In this document: positions 1-8,627 of the stretch, piece by piece
How positions within the stretch are numbered: position 1 is the stretch's first letter
Layout of the letters: the number at the start of each line of letters is the position of its first letter
From: Bacillota bacterium
Lineage (GTDB): Bacteria; Bacillota; Clostridia; Peptostreptococcales; Anaerovoracaceae
Reading direction: 5' to 3'
DNA length: 64,000 nt
NCBI GenBank assembly: GCA_017445315.1
Contig: JAFSUI010000012.1
Location: forward strand, 1 to 64,000
Translations under genes and position numbers: made by a program
The notes under the pieces: generated by a model
Seen by the model: the letters and a program-made list of their open reading frames with translations, nothing else
Told to the model about the DNA's origin: nothing
Database searches by the model: none

Positions 1-46
1 CGATAAATTCTTTGCGCTCCGGTGATAATTTTCTTCTTCTTGCCAT
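1..46 (-). CDS. Transposase N-terminus, IS256-like (partial, runs off the window)
   Basis: Only 15 codons are visible, reading MARRRKLSPERKEFI from an ATG at 44-46, preceded by the strong ribosome-binding site AGGAGG. A short basic start of this kind, directly inside an IS256-type terminus, is typical of mutator/IS256 transposases (DDE enzymes that move the element). The catalytic residues lie outside the window, so the family call rests on this start and on the neighbouring terminal repeat. Whether the gene is intact cannot be judged. Confidence 0.55.
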   Translation of the reverse strand, partial: MARRRKLSPERKEFI

Positions 47-141
47 AATTAAATCCTCCTGGCTTGGTTTCATTCTACCATTCATCCAGGAGGATTCATA
101 CTTACTAAGTATTTAGTTTACACAGAATTATTTACACTCTC
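1..141 (-). mobile_element. Outer end of an IS256-like insertion sequence (partial)
   Basis: The left edge holds the start of a minus-strand transposase reading frame, its ribosome-binding site, and then about 75 bases ending at 131-141 in TTTACACTCTC. Read inward this is GAGAGTGTAAA, which resembles the terminal inverted repeat of many IS256-family elements. Chromosomal sequence of different character follows. The rest of the element lies outside the window, so length, other end and target duplication cannot be seen. Confidence 0.65.
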
Positions 142-162
142 ATCGTACCACTACAAACTTTC

Positions 163-205
163 AAAAAAGTATTAAGGGGATGGTCCAAGCCATCCCCTAT
201 TTTTA
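163..205 (-). terminator. Intrinsic terminator after the NlpC/P60 gene
   Basis: An 8-bp perfect stem (GGGGATGG at 176-183, CCATCCCC at 190-197) sits just past the stop codon of the minus-strand gene ending at 220. On the minus strand it is followed by a T-rich stretch. The other strand also has a T run (ATTTTT), so it could work in both directions. Confidence 0.75.
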
Positions 206-219
206 ACCCCTTTATTTGG

Positions 220-1059
220 TTATTCCTGCACTACTCTAACAGCGTTATAATACCCGTCTATTGCGCCTACTTGTGTAATGCATACTCCATCGTAAGAGTT
301 CAGTGCGCTTATCTCAAGTCCACCACCGATATAGATTGCATAATGTGACGGATAAGCAATTATATCTCCCGGAAGCATCTCATCTACAGAGATTGGATAA
401 ACGTATTCCATATTGTTTCTTGGCATCTCGTAGCCACATGCATTATATACGGCATATACAAATCCGGAACAGTCACATCCATTTGTAAGGCTCGTGCCTC
501 CCCAGACGTACGGCGAACCGATATACTGCATAGCAAACTCAACAATCTCTCGCCCGTTCTTCTTTCCTTTGTTCTCATCAGATAGGCTTATATATACCGA
601 CTTGTCGCGGGTTGTGTCTATGAGAGAAACACCATTTTCAAACGTATAGCTGGTTTCAGGGAGGGCTCCAAGGCCACCTATCTGGATAATCTCGTTTACT
701 GGTTCTTTTATCACAGTTCTTTCGAGTTCACTTCTCTCCGTGATTACTCCGTCTATAGTGATAACCTTGCCAACAATCTTTTGGGTCCCGTTTTCACCCT
801 CAACCGCTACTCTGCTCTCTCCGCCTCCGAGGTCTGAGCTGTATTGGTATAAGGTCTTATACGGAATCTCCTCGATTTTCTCTTCCTTGTATTCAACTAC
901 CTCTACGGCCATCTCGCCCACTTCGTGGCTTCCTGTATCGGAATAATGCTGCGGATCGGCGTATGCCGTAAGTGTAGAACCGGCTATGCTTATTGTTACT
1001 GCTAGGCTTAATATGCCTGCTCTAATTCCTTTGAGCTTTGCGCTCTTCAAAACACCCAT
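220..1059 (-). CDS. Secreted NlpC/P60 cell-wall hydrolase with G5 domain
   Basis: Predicted exported peptidoglycan hydrolase that would cut peptide stems in the wall. The frame is open to 1128, but I place the start at ATG 1057-1059: it has a GGAAAGGA ribosome-binding site and gives a clean signal peptide (basic start, hydrophobic core, cut near AYA). A G5-type domain covers roughly residues 55-130; this domain commonly accompanies wall-binding proteins. The C-terminal ~109 residues are NlpC/P60, with the catalytic Cys in DCSGF (about residue 197) and His in SHYAIYIG (about 239). The protein is about 279 residues. The gene stands alone between a terminator and a 370-bp gap. The exact substrate bond is not predictable from sequence. 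Confidence 0.88.
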   Translation of the reverse strand: MGVLKSAKLKGIRAGILSLAVTISIAGSTLTAYADPQHYSDTGSHEVGEMAVEVVEYKEEKIEEIPYKTLYQYSSDLGGGESRVAVEGENGTQKIVGKVITIDGVITERSELERTVIKEPVNEIIQIGGLGALPETSYTFENGVSLIDTTRDKSVYISLSDENKGKKNGREIVEFAMQYIGSPYVWGGTSLTNGCDCSGFVYAVYNACGYEMPRNNMEYVYPISVDEMLPGDIIAYPSHYAIYIGGGLEISALNSYDGVCITQVGAIDGYYNAVRVVQE

Positions 1060-1429
1060 TGATATAAATATCCTTTCCAGCTGCACCCCATTGTGCAGCT
1101 TGCGATTTCGTTTAGGCGCCCATCGCAAGAAAAATGGTATTTTATATGCATGAAGATGTCAATGCTTTTTTGAATATTTCACATAGAATTCACAAAGCAA
1201 AATCGTGATTATCGTTGATATTTCAACATTTATTCGTGTTTTATAATTCTTAAAATCTCCTAAGAAATATGTCCCTCTACATGTATATTTATAAATAAAT
1301 ATAAAAAATACCCGTGATTTTATGCGTATAATATACATAAATACGGGTATTTCATATTATTTCTTAACCCCTCTTAAGAATTAAGAGGCTTATCTTAAGT
1401 TTCTTAATAAATGCCTTTTCTTAAGTCCT
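1060..1429. other. Intergenic region with two inverted repeats, no gene seen
   Basis: This AT-rich gap lies upstream of the NlpC gene and downstream of... nothing in the same direction except the YihY gene, whose stop is at 1430. It holds a 10-bp perfect inverted repeat (AAATACCCGT at 1306-1315 and its complement at 1343-1352, loop 27) and a tight 8-bp hairpin (CCTCTTAA at 1370-1377, TTAAGAGG at 1381-1388). The hairpins probably end yihY transcription. The rest should carry the NlpC promoter, but I could not assign one with confidence. Confidence 0.55.
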
Positions 1430-2251
1430 CTACTCGATTTTTGAGTCCTTCCAAACCTTATTAACCAGGATTCCCAGACACATGACCCATGAGATTAAAT
1501 AGAACCAAAACATAAGGGCCGCAATACTTGCCATGGAGCCGTATAGCACGTTCTGATTTACTGCATGGGCCGTATAGCTGGAATAAACCATCGTAACGAG
1601 GAGCATGCCTATAGCACAGAATATGCTTCCCGGAAGAATCTCCCTGAACCTCCTCCTATTCTTATTGGCCGGCAGCACATAATAGCTAAATGATATAAGA
1701 AGCAGGAACAAAGCCCCCGCAACAGGCCATCTAAACACTACCCAGGCCCAGTCCAGCTCGCTGCTTATGAGGAATCTCTTTGATAGATAGTTCATAACGA
1801 GCTGCCCGTAAGCAAGAATAATAACCATGGCCATCATAACAAGTATCGTAAGTATTACCGTCAGTATTGACCTTATCCTGTCCTTAAAATAGCTACCCGG
1901 ATCCTTCCCGCCGGAAAGCGTATAATTGGTTATTCTCATGAGTGAAAACTGGAGTCTGGAGGCAGCCCATATAGCCGTGATGATTAAGACTATATTTGTT
2001 CCGGGCTGAGGATCAAAGGACAGGCTCTCCTGAAAGCTCGTTAATATCTCAGGCGCAATCTCGGTATCAAGATATGCGTTTATGGTATCCAAGCTAAAAT
2101 TGAAAAGGCTAAGAAGCTGAGAGAGAAGTATGAGCGTCGGCACAATGGACAGCATAAAGAAGAAGGCTATCTGCGCTGCGATGCCTTGATAATACGGATC
2201 CAAGAGCTGCTTGAACCCCATATATATCATTCTCTTAAAACGTTTTCCCAT
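1430..2251 (-). CDS. YihY/BrkB family inner-membrane protein
   Basis: A 273-residue integral membrane protein of the YihY/BrkB family (once mis-assigned as RNase BN). The family has about six transmembrane helices, and the hydrophobic stretches here fit that. Family hallmarks seen are the N-terminal DPYYQGIAAQIAFFFMLSIVP region and the late MASIAALMFWFYLISW segment. The function of the family is not settled; a transporter or envelope role is often proposed. It is followed by hairpins at 1306-1388. The rdgB stop lies about 80 bp upstream, so the two may be cotranscribed. Confidence 0.85.
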   Translation of the reverse strand: MGKRFKRMIYMGFKQLLDPYYQGIAAQIAFFFMLSIVPTLILLSQLLSLFNFSLDTINAYLDTEIAPEILTSFQESLSFDPQPGTNIVLIITAIWAASRLQFSLMRITNYTLSGGKDPGSYFKDRIRSILTVILTILVMMAMVIILAYGQLVMNYLSKRFLISSELDWAWVVFRWPVAGALFLLLISFSYYVLPANKNRRRFREILPGSIFCAIGMLLVTMVYSSYTAHAVNQNVLYGSMASIAALMFWFYLISWVMCLGILVNKVWKDSKIE

Positions 2252-2328
2252 TTAAAAAAGTTCTTATCCTTATTGCTTATTTTTAGTCTGTACTAATCTA
2301 TCACGCTTACAAGCCGAAGGTTTAAGCG

Positions 2329-2925
2329 CTACTTTCTCTCCGAAAGAAGCTCCGTTAACCTTTCCAGCGCCTTTGCCCTATGGCTTATCCTGTTTTTTGC
2401 GTCCGTCCCCATCTCGGCAAAGGATTCTTCATATCCATCCGGAACAAATACTGGATCATAGCCAAAGCCTCCCTCTCCAAGGGTCTTTTCAGCGATATGC
2501 CCGTAGCACTCACCTCTTGCAACCAAAACCTCGCCATCTTCAAAAATCATAGTTATGACCGTGACGAATCTGGCTTTTCTATCTTCATACGGAACACCCT
2601 CCATAAGAGAAAGTAATTTCTCGTTATTTCTGGCATAATTACAGTCATCACCCGCAAAGCGCGCGGAATAAAGCCCCGGAGCTCCGTCAAGATACTCAAC
2701 TTCAAGGCCCGAGTCATCGGCTATAGTCGTCTTATGAGAAATATCCCATATCGCCTTTGCCTTTATATAGGAATTTTCCTCAAAGGTCGTTCCATTCTCC
2801 TCAACCTCGTCCTTGGGAAGCCCGGCATCATCCCTTGAGATAACCTTCATCCCAAAGCGCTCCGTTATGGCCTCTATCTCTCTTATTTTGTCAGCATTTC
2901 TCGATGCAGCTATAATTGTTTCCAT
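2329..2925 (-). CDS. rdgB: XTP/dITP diphosphatase (non-canonical purine NTP pyrophosphatase)
   Basis: House-cleaning enzyme that hydrolyses dITP, XTP and ITP to monophosphate and pyrophosphate, keeping damaged purines out of DNA and RNA. The frame is open to 2967, but the start is placed at ATG 2923-2925, preceded by AGGGTG and matching the usual family start (METIIAASRNADKIREI). The ~198 residues match the family length. Conserved pieces are the nucleotide-contact start ASRNADK, the acidic DDSGLEV block, GGFGYDPVF and the C-terminal SHRAKAL. It is followed closely by yihY on the same strand. Confidence 0.93.
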   Translation of the reverse strand: METIIAASRNADKIREIEAITERFGMKVISRDDAGLPKDEVEENGTTFEENSYIKAKAIWDISHKTTIADDSGLEVEYLDGAPGLYSARFAGDDCNYARNNEKLLSLMEGVPYEDRKARFVTVITMIFEDGEVLVARGECYGHIAEKTLGEGGFGYDPVFVPDGYEESFAEMGTDAKNRISHRAKALERLTELLSERK

Positions 2926-3062
2926 AATAATCACCCTATGGCTTTCTATGATAAATTTATTATACATCGGCTATTTTATCACAATAGAGCCTAGTTCACA
3001 TCGTCTTTTTTTCCTATTATAAATGTGATATACTCTTCATTGCGTCTAAAGGAGCGGACTAT

Positions 3063-3110
3063 ATGGGAATTTTAGCTTTACCTGACGCCAATTTGAATTG
3101 TGAGGTTTGA
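3063..3110 (+). CDS. Short leader ORF coupled to the AEC transporter
   Basis: A 15-codon frame (MGILALPDANLNCEV, stop TGA at 3108-3110) begins at ATG 3063-3065 behind an AAAGGAG ribosome-binding site at good spacing. Its stop lies one base before the transporter ATG at 3112. The transporter has only a weaker GTGAGG site inside the leader, so translation of the leader may feed ribosomes to it. The peptide resembles nothing I know, and the role is inferred from the arrangement alone. Confidence 0.45.
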   Translation: MGILALPDANLNCEV

Positions 3111-3111
3111 T

Positions 3112-4059
3112 ATGCTAACCGTTCTAATTAAAATACTAGGCATATTTGCAATAATAGTCGTTGGATATATTGCAACCAAGACTAATATAATCACCAAAGA
3201 GTCGGAGTCATCCATGGTCAATCTTTTGATACTTGTCACGACTCCATGCATGGCATTTAGTTCAATAGTTAGCAAGGAGCTCGACTCATCAATATCTGAA
3301 AAGATCATCTTGGTTCTCCTTGTAAGCCTCGCCTATTTTATTATCATGCCTATCCTGGTGCTTCCATTAGGCAAAATTTTTACGCACACACCAAAAGAAG
3401 ACGTCGGCGTTCTAATGGCTATCATGGTTGCCGCAAACGCAGGTTTTATGGGATTCCCTATAACAAAGGCCATCTTCGGAGATCATTTCTTCTTCCTAAT
3501 CGTTGTTCAGAATATAATCCTAAATATCTATCTATTTGGTATTGCGGTTCTTCAGATGAATTATGGAAGCGAAAGCAAATTTGACATAAAGAGCATCATA
3601 AAATCTGTTATGAATCCTTGCGTTGTCGTTTCGCTCATCGCCATGGTAATACTGTTTACCGGAATCAAGATGCCGGAGCCCGTCATGGATATCACAGGGA
3701 TGCTCGGAAATGTAACCACTCCTCTATCCATGATTATCGTAGGTATGCGTCTCGCAAATAGCAAATTTGATTCTGTTTTAAAGAATCGCGACCTTATTAT
3801 AGCGTCCTTGTTCAACGTGCTGATTGCTCCGCTTTGTGCATTCCTTATGGTTAACTGGCTTCCGTTCCTTACGGACGACGTTAAGCTGCTAATAATATGG
3901 GCATCCGCCTTCCCCTGTGCGGTAATAATCGCCGGCCTTGCAGCAAAGGAAGGAAGAAACGCTACCCTTGTTTCAGAAGGAATCGCGCTCACTACACTTC
4001 TGTCGCTCATAACTCTTCCAATAGCGGCAACAATACTTACATCGCTCTATCTGCATTAA
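3112..4059 (+). CDS. AEC family transporter (auxin-efflux-carrier-like permease)
   Basis: A 315-residue hydrophobic protein of the AEC family (Pfam Mem_trans), with about ten transmembrane segments in two halves. In bacteria such permeases export or exchange organic acids such as malate or malonate; the substrate cannot be told here. Seen are the first helix pair (IIVVGYIATKTNIITKESE), the repeated mid-protein TPLSMIIVGMRLA motif and the late CAVIIAGLAAKEG helix typical of the family. A frame-extending GTG at 3100 is less likely than ATG 3112. The gene stands alone on the plus strand, behind a leader ORF and before a strong terminator. Confidence 0.85.
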   Translation: MLTVLIKILGIFAIIVVGYIATKTNIITKESESSMVNLLILVTTPCMAFSSIVSKELDSSISEKIILVLLVSLAYFIIMPILVLPLGKIFTHTPKEDVGVLMAIMVAANAGFMGFPITKAIFGDHFFFLIVVQNIILNIYLFGIAVLQMNYGSESKFDIKSIIKSVMNPCVVVSLIAMVILFTGIKMPEPVMDITGMLGNVTTPLSMIIVGMRLANSKFDSVLKNRDLIIASLFNVLIAPLCAFLMVNWLPFLTDDVKLLIIWASAFPCAVIIAGLAAKEGRNATLVSEGIALTTLLSLITLPIAATILTSLYLH

Positions 4060-4115
4060 TAAAAGAATTTGAAATACAAGAATCGAAAATACAAGAATTA
4101 AAAATCAAAAAAACG

Positions 4116-4145
4116 AAAAAACCGCAATCATCGATGCGGTTTTTT
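4116..4145 (+). terminator. Intrinsic terminator after the AEC transporter
   Basis: ACCGCA (4121-4126) pairs with TGCGGT (4135-4140), extended by a run of A before and T after. The flanks are A-rich and T-rich, so it may also serve the minus strand. The 50 bases before it repeat short AAT/GAA words without clear meaning. Confidence 0.8.
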
Positions 4146-4273
4146 ACGCGATTTTGAATTGTAGAATTGTAGAACATGTTAGTATGAGGATGACTGACAA
4201 CTAACTGTAGCTATATGTTAGCATAGACTAACCACGGTGTCAATATCCTAACCCCATAAAATCTTATATTTTT

Positions 4274-5263
4274 TTATACTTCTTCTTTATAATTCTTCCA
4301 CATCGCATCCGTAGCTTCTCTTACGGATTCGGTCATAATTTCAATGTTTTCCTTGCTCCAGCAGGCTTTATCTGCCCTCAAGAAAGAAGTCTTATCCACT
4401 CTATTGTCAAATACTCCGATTGGAATATGCCAAACTTTGTCTTCTTTCTTTACGGTTATCGTTCCCGGAACCTCTGACTGCTCTCTAAGGTATTCCATAT
4501 CGTCGCAGCCATAGTCACCAAGCATTACATTGATAGGCACGCCGTGGAATAGATTGGAGCCCGGATCGTCAGGATTTGCTCTCTCGTTATTCTTTCTTCT
4601 GGATTCCTCTGGGGTTACCCAGATATATAGAATTGCTGCGTCATCAAGAACTTCTTTTGAGAACATCGGTAGTGAATACTGGTAGCCATATCCTCCCGTA
4701 AGCGGCATAGATGATCCGTCGGGGCCTCCGCGTGCACATTCAATTACAAGCGTCTTTCCGTCATAGCTATCTGAATACTGCTCCTCAACAAATAGGGTTA
4801 TCTTCTTTGCCTCCTCTTCTAGTTCGGACGCAAGCTCTAGAAGGAGTTCTTCATCAAGCTCTGCGAGTCTTGGCTCGATTCCTGCACCCTTTGCTGCCCT
4901 ATCCATACGCTCAAAGAGTTCCATGGCATAGCTCTCGGGATTTATTACCTTTCTTGCCATCATTCTGTCATAATCCTCATTAAGGAGCATGATTAATGTT
5001 CCCCAATCGTAATCGTTAAAGAATGGATCGTCATCGGACTGATAGAATACCCTCTCTTCACCCCTCTTTTCCAAGGCATTATCAATCAGCCTCATAAAGT
5101 GAACATATGGAAAATCGTCTAGCTGCAGATTCTCTCCGATATGGAACTCCTCCTTCAGGCGCTCAGCCTCTATATTGGCCATAAAATTTCTTACTTCTGA
5201 TTTTCCGCTTGCGGGAAGCGCCACGAGAAGTACTGTCTTAAAAACTCCGCTTTCAGGTTTCAT
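4274..5263 (-). CDS. P-loop protein of unknown function
   Basis: I do not recognise this 329-residue protein as a named family. It has a Walker A motif near the start (ALPASGKSE, residues 15-23) placed as in small kinases and zeta-type phosphotransferases. A later VIECARGGPDGS block could be a Walker B-like strand (hydrophobic run ending in acid). The middle (about 110-175) is highly charged and helical (ELDEELLLELASELEEEAKK). There is no signal peptide or membrane span. The start ATG has a GAGGAA site. It lies 50 bp after the phosphoesterase gene on the same strand, so the two may be cotranscribed. A nucleotide or metabolite kinase is a guess only. Confidence 0.6.
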   Translation of the reverse strand: MKPESGVFKTVLLVALPASGKSEVRNFMANIEAERLKEEFHIGENLQLDDFPYVHFMRLIDNALEKRGEERVFYQSDDDPFFNDYDWGTLIMLLNEDYDRMMARKVINPESYAMELFERMDRAAKGAGIEPRLAELDEELLLELASELEEEAKKITLFVEEQYSDSYDGKTLVIECARGGPDGSSMPLTGGYGYQYSLPMFSKEVLDDAAILYIWVTPEESRRKNNERANPDDPGSNLFHGVPINVMLGDYGCDDMEYLREQSEVPGTITVKKEDKVWHIPIGVFDNRVDKTSFLRADKACWSKENIEIMTESVREATDAMWKNYKEEV

Positions 5264-5316
5264 AATTCTTCCTCTCTTCTGTGATTGATCTTATTATCTA
5301 TACGCTTTACGCATTA

Positions 5317-6888
5317 TTAAACCTTGATACTGACATTATATACCGGTTCAAAATCTATTTCACCATGCTCGTCTATATACTCAGCAATGATATCGACCAT
5401 ATTGGTGAGATCTTCTGAAAGAGTCTCAAGCTCCGCAAGCATCGGATAATTGCCACCGCCTGCCGCTCTATAATTATTTATCACTATGCCAAACTCGTCA
5501 TCGTCCATTATTGGAGTTCCGTTTCTTGTAAGCTTTATGAGACGAGACCCTCTCGGTTGCGAAACCTCCGCTTCATACTCAATACCATCAAAGATGTCAT
5601 AATTGAAATGCTGAGGAATGGGCTCCAAATAGTCCTGCGAGATTATGATATGTCCATCTTCAACATCCCAGAACTCCAGTGTTTTTTCAATATACTCCCT
5701 AAGCACCTTTCCGCTTATTCTCTTTTTCACTAGAGTATTTGGAAAAGCGTAGGAGCCGACTATATTCCTTAACGTAATCTGCTTTTTAAATCCCGTTGCG
5801 CCCTTAAAGAGGCTTGTAGAAGAAATATCTCCATTAAGCCGATCCATCTGAACTTTGTTTATGAAAGTAATGAACTGAGACTTTTCAAGTCGTTCTTTGT
5901 CTTCATTATAGATTCTGAGATATATTTTGCTTGTTCCTATTGGTTTATCCAGCCACTTTTGACATGCATCTTCCACCCTCGCGAGATCTATAACTATATC
6001 TCCGTCCATAAGCATCTCTTCATCCCTAAGAGAAATGTTTTTTACCTCCATCTCTCTCGTTTCAGGGTCAATATCTATTACGGATAAATGCGTTCCGTCA
6101 ACTCCAGGCTGGCAGTAGGCCTTGCCATTATAGACGCCTGCGCTAAGCGTATGCTGATGACCCATGACAATCACATCTAGCCCGTCAATTTCCGAGAGCA
6201 TTTTATATCCCTGATTTTCACCATCATCTCTTCCGAGAGCTAAACCTGTTTCCGGGTTTTTCTCAAGGCCACCATGGTAGCAGCAAACTATAAAATCAGG
6301 TTTTTCTTTTTCCTGTATTTTCTTTACTGTCTCCTTGGTAAGAGTGAATGTATCCGGGAAAAAAGCATCTCCAAGTTTTTCTGGAGATTCCCACTTGGTG
6401 GTTAAGTGAGTGAGCACACCAAAGAAAGCAAATTTATATCCTGCAATTTCTTTGATGTCGTAATCATATCCAATATTAAGATTTATGCATTTTGCGCCGC
6501 ACGCCTCTATATGTTTTGAGAGCTCCTGCCTTCCAAAATCAAAATCGTGATTTCCAATGTTTATATAATCATAGCCCATAAGGCTCATCGCATAGGAAAC
6601 AGGAGAAGCCTGATATCTATACGCACCACCCTCCTGGGCGTCGCTTTCGCAATTCCCCAAATTTCTATAATAAAACGACTGGAGCGGCGAACCCTCAAGC
6701 GTATCTCCGTTATCTATAAGAATGCTATCAGAAATACTCTTGTCATTTCTTAGGTTCTTAACAAGCATCGCAAGCTTTGCAAACCCATATTCAAATTCAA
6801 GAGCGTAGGCTTTTTCATAGCTATATTCATGAGGAAATACCTTTCCGTGCACATCTGAAGTTGTAATAATTCTTATTTTGTTTGACAT
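5317..6888 (-). CDS. Bifunctional metallophosphatase / 5'-nucleotidase family protein
   Basis: A 523-residue member of the UshA/CpdB family, which removes phosphate from nucleotides or 2',3'-cyclic nucleotides with two metal ions. The N-terminal metallophosphoesterase domain shows the metal motifs in order: TSDVHGK (about 10-16), DNGDTLEG, GNHDFDFG, a CCYHGG block and GHQHTL. The C-terminal 5'-nucleotidase domain begins near residue 330 and has the substrate-loop region YRAAGGGNYPM. Unlike the usual secreted members, this one starts with no signal peptide, so it is probably cytoplasmic. The true substrate is open. Confidence 0.88.
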   Translation of the reverse strand: MSNKIRIITTSDVHGKVFPHEYSYEKAYALEFEYGFAKLAMLVKNLRNDKSISDSILIDNGDTLEGSPLQSFYYRNLGNCESDAQEGGAYRYQASPVSYAMSLMGYDYINIGNHDFDFGRQELSKHIEACGAKCINLNIGYDYDIKEIAGYKFAFFGVLTHLTTKWESPEKLGDAFFPDTFTLTKETVKKIQEKEKPDFIVCCYHGGLEKNPETGLALGRDDGENQGYKMLSEIDGLDVIVMGHQHTLSAGVYNGKAYCQPGVDGTHLSVIDIDPETREMEVKNISLRDEEMLMDGDIVIDLARVEDACQKWLDKPIGTSKIYLRIYNEDKERLEKSQFITFINKVQMDRLNGDISSTSLFKGATGFKKQITLRNIVGSYAFPNTLVKKRISGKVLREYIEKTLEFWDVEDGHIIISQDYLEPIPQHFNYDIFDGIEYEAEVSQPRGSRLIKLTRNGTPIMDDDEFGIVINNYRAAGGGNYPMLAELETLSEDLTNMVDIIAEYIDEHGEIDFEPVYNVSIKV

Positions 6889-6962
6889 GTCGTTTTCTTT
6901 CTTTTATCGTATAGTTACGATTATAATTAACTCTCGCCTTAACAATATCAAGGACTAATATT

Positions 6963-7721
6963 ATGCAATTTAGAGATCATATTAATTTCCGTGACCTCGG
7001 CGGATATATAACTGAGGACGGTCGCCATATAAAACCCGGTCTCCTCTTTAGGAGCGGAGGCTTATATTTAATGAACGAAGAAGAAAGAGAATACTTTCTT
7101 TCGCTCGGAATCAAATGCATCATGGATCTTCGTACAACAGAAGAATCCACTGTTCGTCCCGACCCTGTTTTTCCGGGTATAGAAATGATTCAATATAGCG
7201 GTCTATCCTTTGCCAACGGCGATGAAATAGACTTTTCACCTATCGGCATGAGCAGAATCGGAAAAGAAGGAATCGAGCAGCTCGCTCTCCTCACCGACTA
7301 TTATAATAGGATTCCATTTGGTAATCCCGCCTTCAAAATCCTAATGGAAAAAATCGTAAGTGGCGTTGCGCCGATTGTATTCCACTGCTATACCGGTAAG
7401 GATAGAACCGGCGTCTTTGCAATAATTCTCCTTCTGGCTCTTGGCGTGGATGAAGAAACCGTGTTCAATGATTATATGCTTAGCAATCACTATCATCGCG
7501 AAGCAATTGAGCGCGCAATGATGGATAACGCCGAAAAAATCGAAAAGCACCCTGAAGCAAAGGAACTACTTACCATGTGGTTTGGTGTCTCTGAAAAAAT
7601 AGGCCTAAATATCATTTCCGAAATCAACACCAAATACGGTAGCAAGGAAAAATATTTGGAAACCGAGTTCGGATTAAATGCCGAAGCTCTAGATGCTCTC
7701 CGAACAAGATATCTAGAATAA
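6963..7721 (+). CDS. Tyrosine/dual-specificity protein phosphatase (Tyr_phosphatase_3 family)
   Basis: A 252-residue phosphatase of the cysteine-based type. The signature HCYTGKDRTG at residues 141-150 gives the catalytic Cys142 and Arg148. The N-terminal FRDLGGY and the FRSGGL and DLRTTEE blocks are typical of the IphP/LipA-like family, members of which act on phosphotyrosine proteins or phosphoinositides. There is no signal peptide. It is transcribed divergently from the 5'-nucleotidase-like gene; the 74-bp shared gap holds a small inverted repeat (TCGTA at 6907-6911, TACGA at 6916-6920) and a TATAAT. The gene ends at a terminator shared with the phn operon. Its targets are unknown. Confidence 0.88.
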   Translation: MQFRDHINFRDLGGYITEDGRHIKPGLLFRSGGLYLMNEEEREYFLSLGIKCIMDLRTTEESTVRPDPVFPGIEMIQYSGLSFANGDEIDFSPIGMSRIGKEGIEQLALLTDYYNRIPFGNPAFKILMEKIVSGVAPIVFHCYTGKDRTGVFAIILLLALGVDEETVFNDYMLSNHYHREAIERAMMDNAEKIEKHPEAKELLTMWFGVSEKIGLNIISEINTKYGSKEKYLETEFGLNAEALDALRTRYLE

Positions 7722-7742
7722 AGTCAAAATACCTATAACACT

Positions 7743-7776
7743 AGGGGCACCCCATGAGGATGCCCCTTTTAAATAG
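7743..7776. terminator. Bidirectional terminator between phosphatase and phn operon
   Basis: GGGGCA pairs with TGCCCC around a short loop, with a T run on the plus side (CCCCTTTT). It lies between two convergent genes and probably serves the phosphatase first. On the minus strand the T-run is weak. Confidence 0.7.
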
Positions 7777-7786
7777 CATTTTTTAT

Positions 7787-8617
7787 TTATTGCTTTCCGT
7801 GAGCCAATCTTCTTCTGATTCTGGTCGATACCCATTCTATTAATATAACGAGCACTATCAGCGCAAGGAGGAAGGATCCTACTCTCTTCCATCTCGCTCC
7901 ACCTATTGCCTGAACAAGTGGAGAGCCGATACCTCCTGCGCCTACGATACCAAGTGTCGTTGCATCCTTAAGGTTAATATCAAGTCTATATATCGCTGTG
8001 GATATAAAGCTTGCACTGAGCTGCGGAAGAACTCCGCAACGGATCTTTTCAAAAGTATTGCAACCACTCGCGTCGAGTGCCTCAAGTACACCGGTATCAA
8101 GGTTTTCTATCGCCGTAATATACATCTTGGAAACCATACCGATGGAGCAAATGCCTTGAGTAACTACTCCGCAGAACGGGCCAGGTCCGGTAACTCTGAT
8201 CCAAACCAATGCCCAAACCAGGGATGGTATCGTTCTAACAAGAAGCGTAAACGCTCTAAAAACATAAGCAACAGGCTTTGGCACAATATTTGTAGAAGAT
8301 AGAAAACTAACAGGTATTGCGATTATAGCGCCTATAAGCGTTCCCAGTATTGCAATAGCAATTGTCTGGAGCGTCAGATACGGTACACCGCCTGTTGTTA
8401 AATTGAACAGAATCGATTTGTCCGGGTTCAGAATACCCTTGAAGATACTTAAACCTATCGCAAGACCATCCTTGGTCACTCCGTTGAAATCCATGCTAGA
8501 AGTGCCCCAAACAGCAATTCCGAGCACTATAATGAAAATCAGGATTCTCTTCCAAAGATTTTTAGGCTCGCTATATAGTTTTTCTAAAACATTTTCTTTG
8601 TAATTAGTTTCATTCAT
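7787..8617 (-). CDS. phnE: Phosphonate-type ABC transporter permease (second PhnE)
   Basis: One of two membrane subunits that form the channel of a phosphonate/phosphite-type importer. The ~276-residue protein has about six transmembrane helices and the ATPase-contact EAA loop (EALDASGCNTFEKIRCGVLPQ region, about residue 175). The start is placed at ATG 8615-8617, behind an AGGTG site, although the frame is open to 8656. It follows the first phnE by 10 bp. A final GAGGIGSPL motif is shared with PhnE proteins. Two different permeases imply a heterodimeric channel. Substrate is unproven because no phosphonate catabolism genes are nearby. Confidence 0.88.
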   Translation of the reverse strand: MNETNYKENVLEKLYSEPKNLWKRILIFIIVLGIAVWGTSSMDFNGVTKDGLAIGLSIFKGILNPDKSILFNLTTGGVPYLTLQTIAIAILGTLIGAIIAIPVSFLSSTNIVPKPVAYVFRAFTLLVRTIPSLVWALVWIRVTGPGPFCGVVTQGICSIGMVSKMYITAIENLDTGVLEALDASGCNTFEKIRCGVLPQLSASFISTAIYRLDINLKDATTLGIVGAGGIGSPLVQAIGGARWKRVGSFLLALIVLVILIEWVSTRIRRRLAHGKQ

Positions 8618-8627
8618 AACTAGGCAC

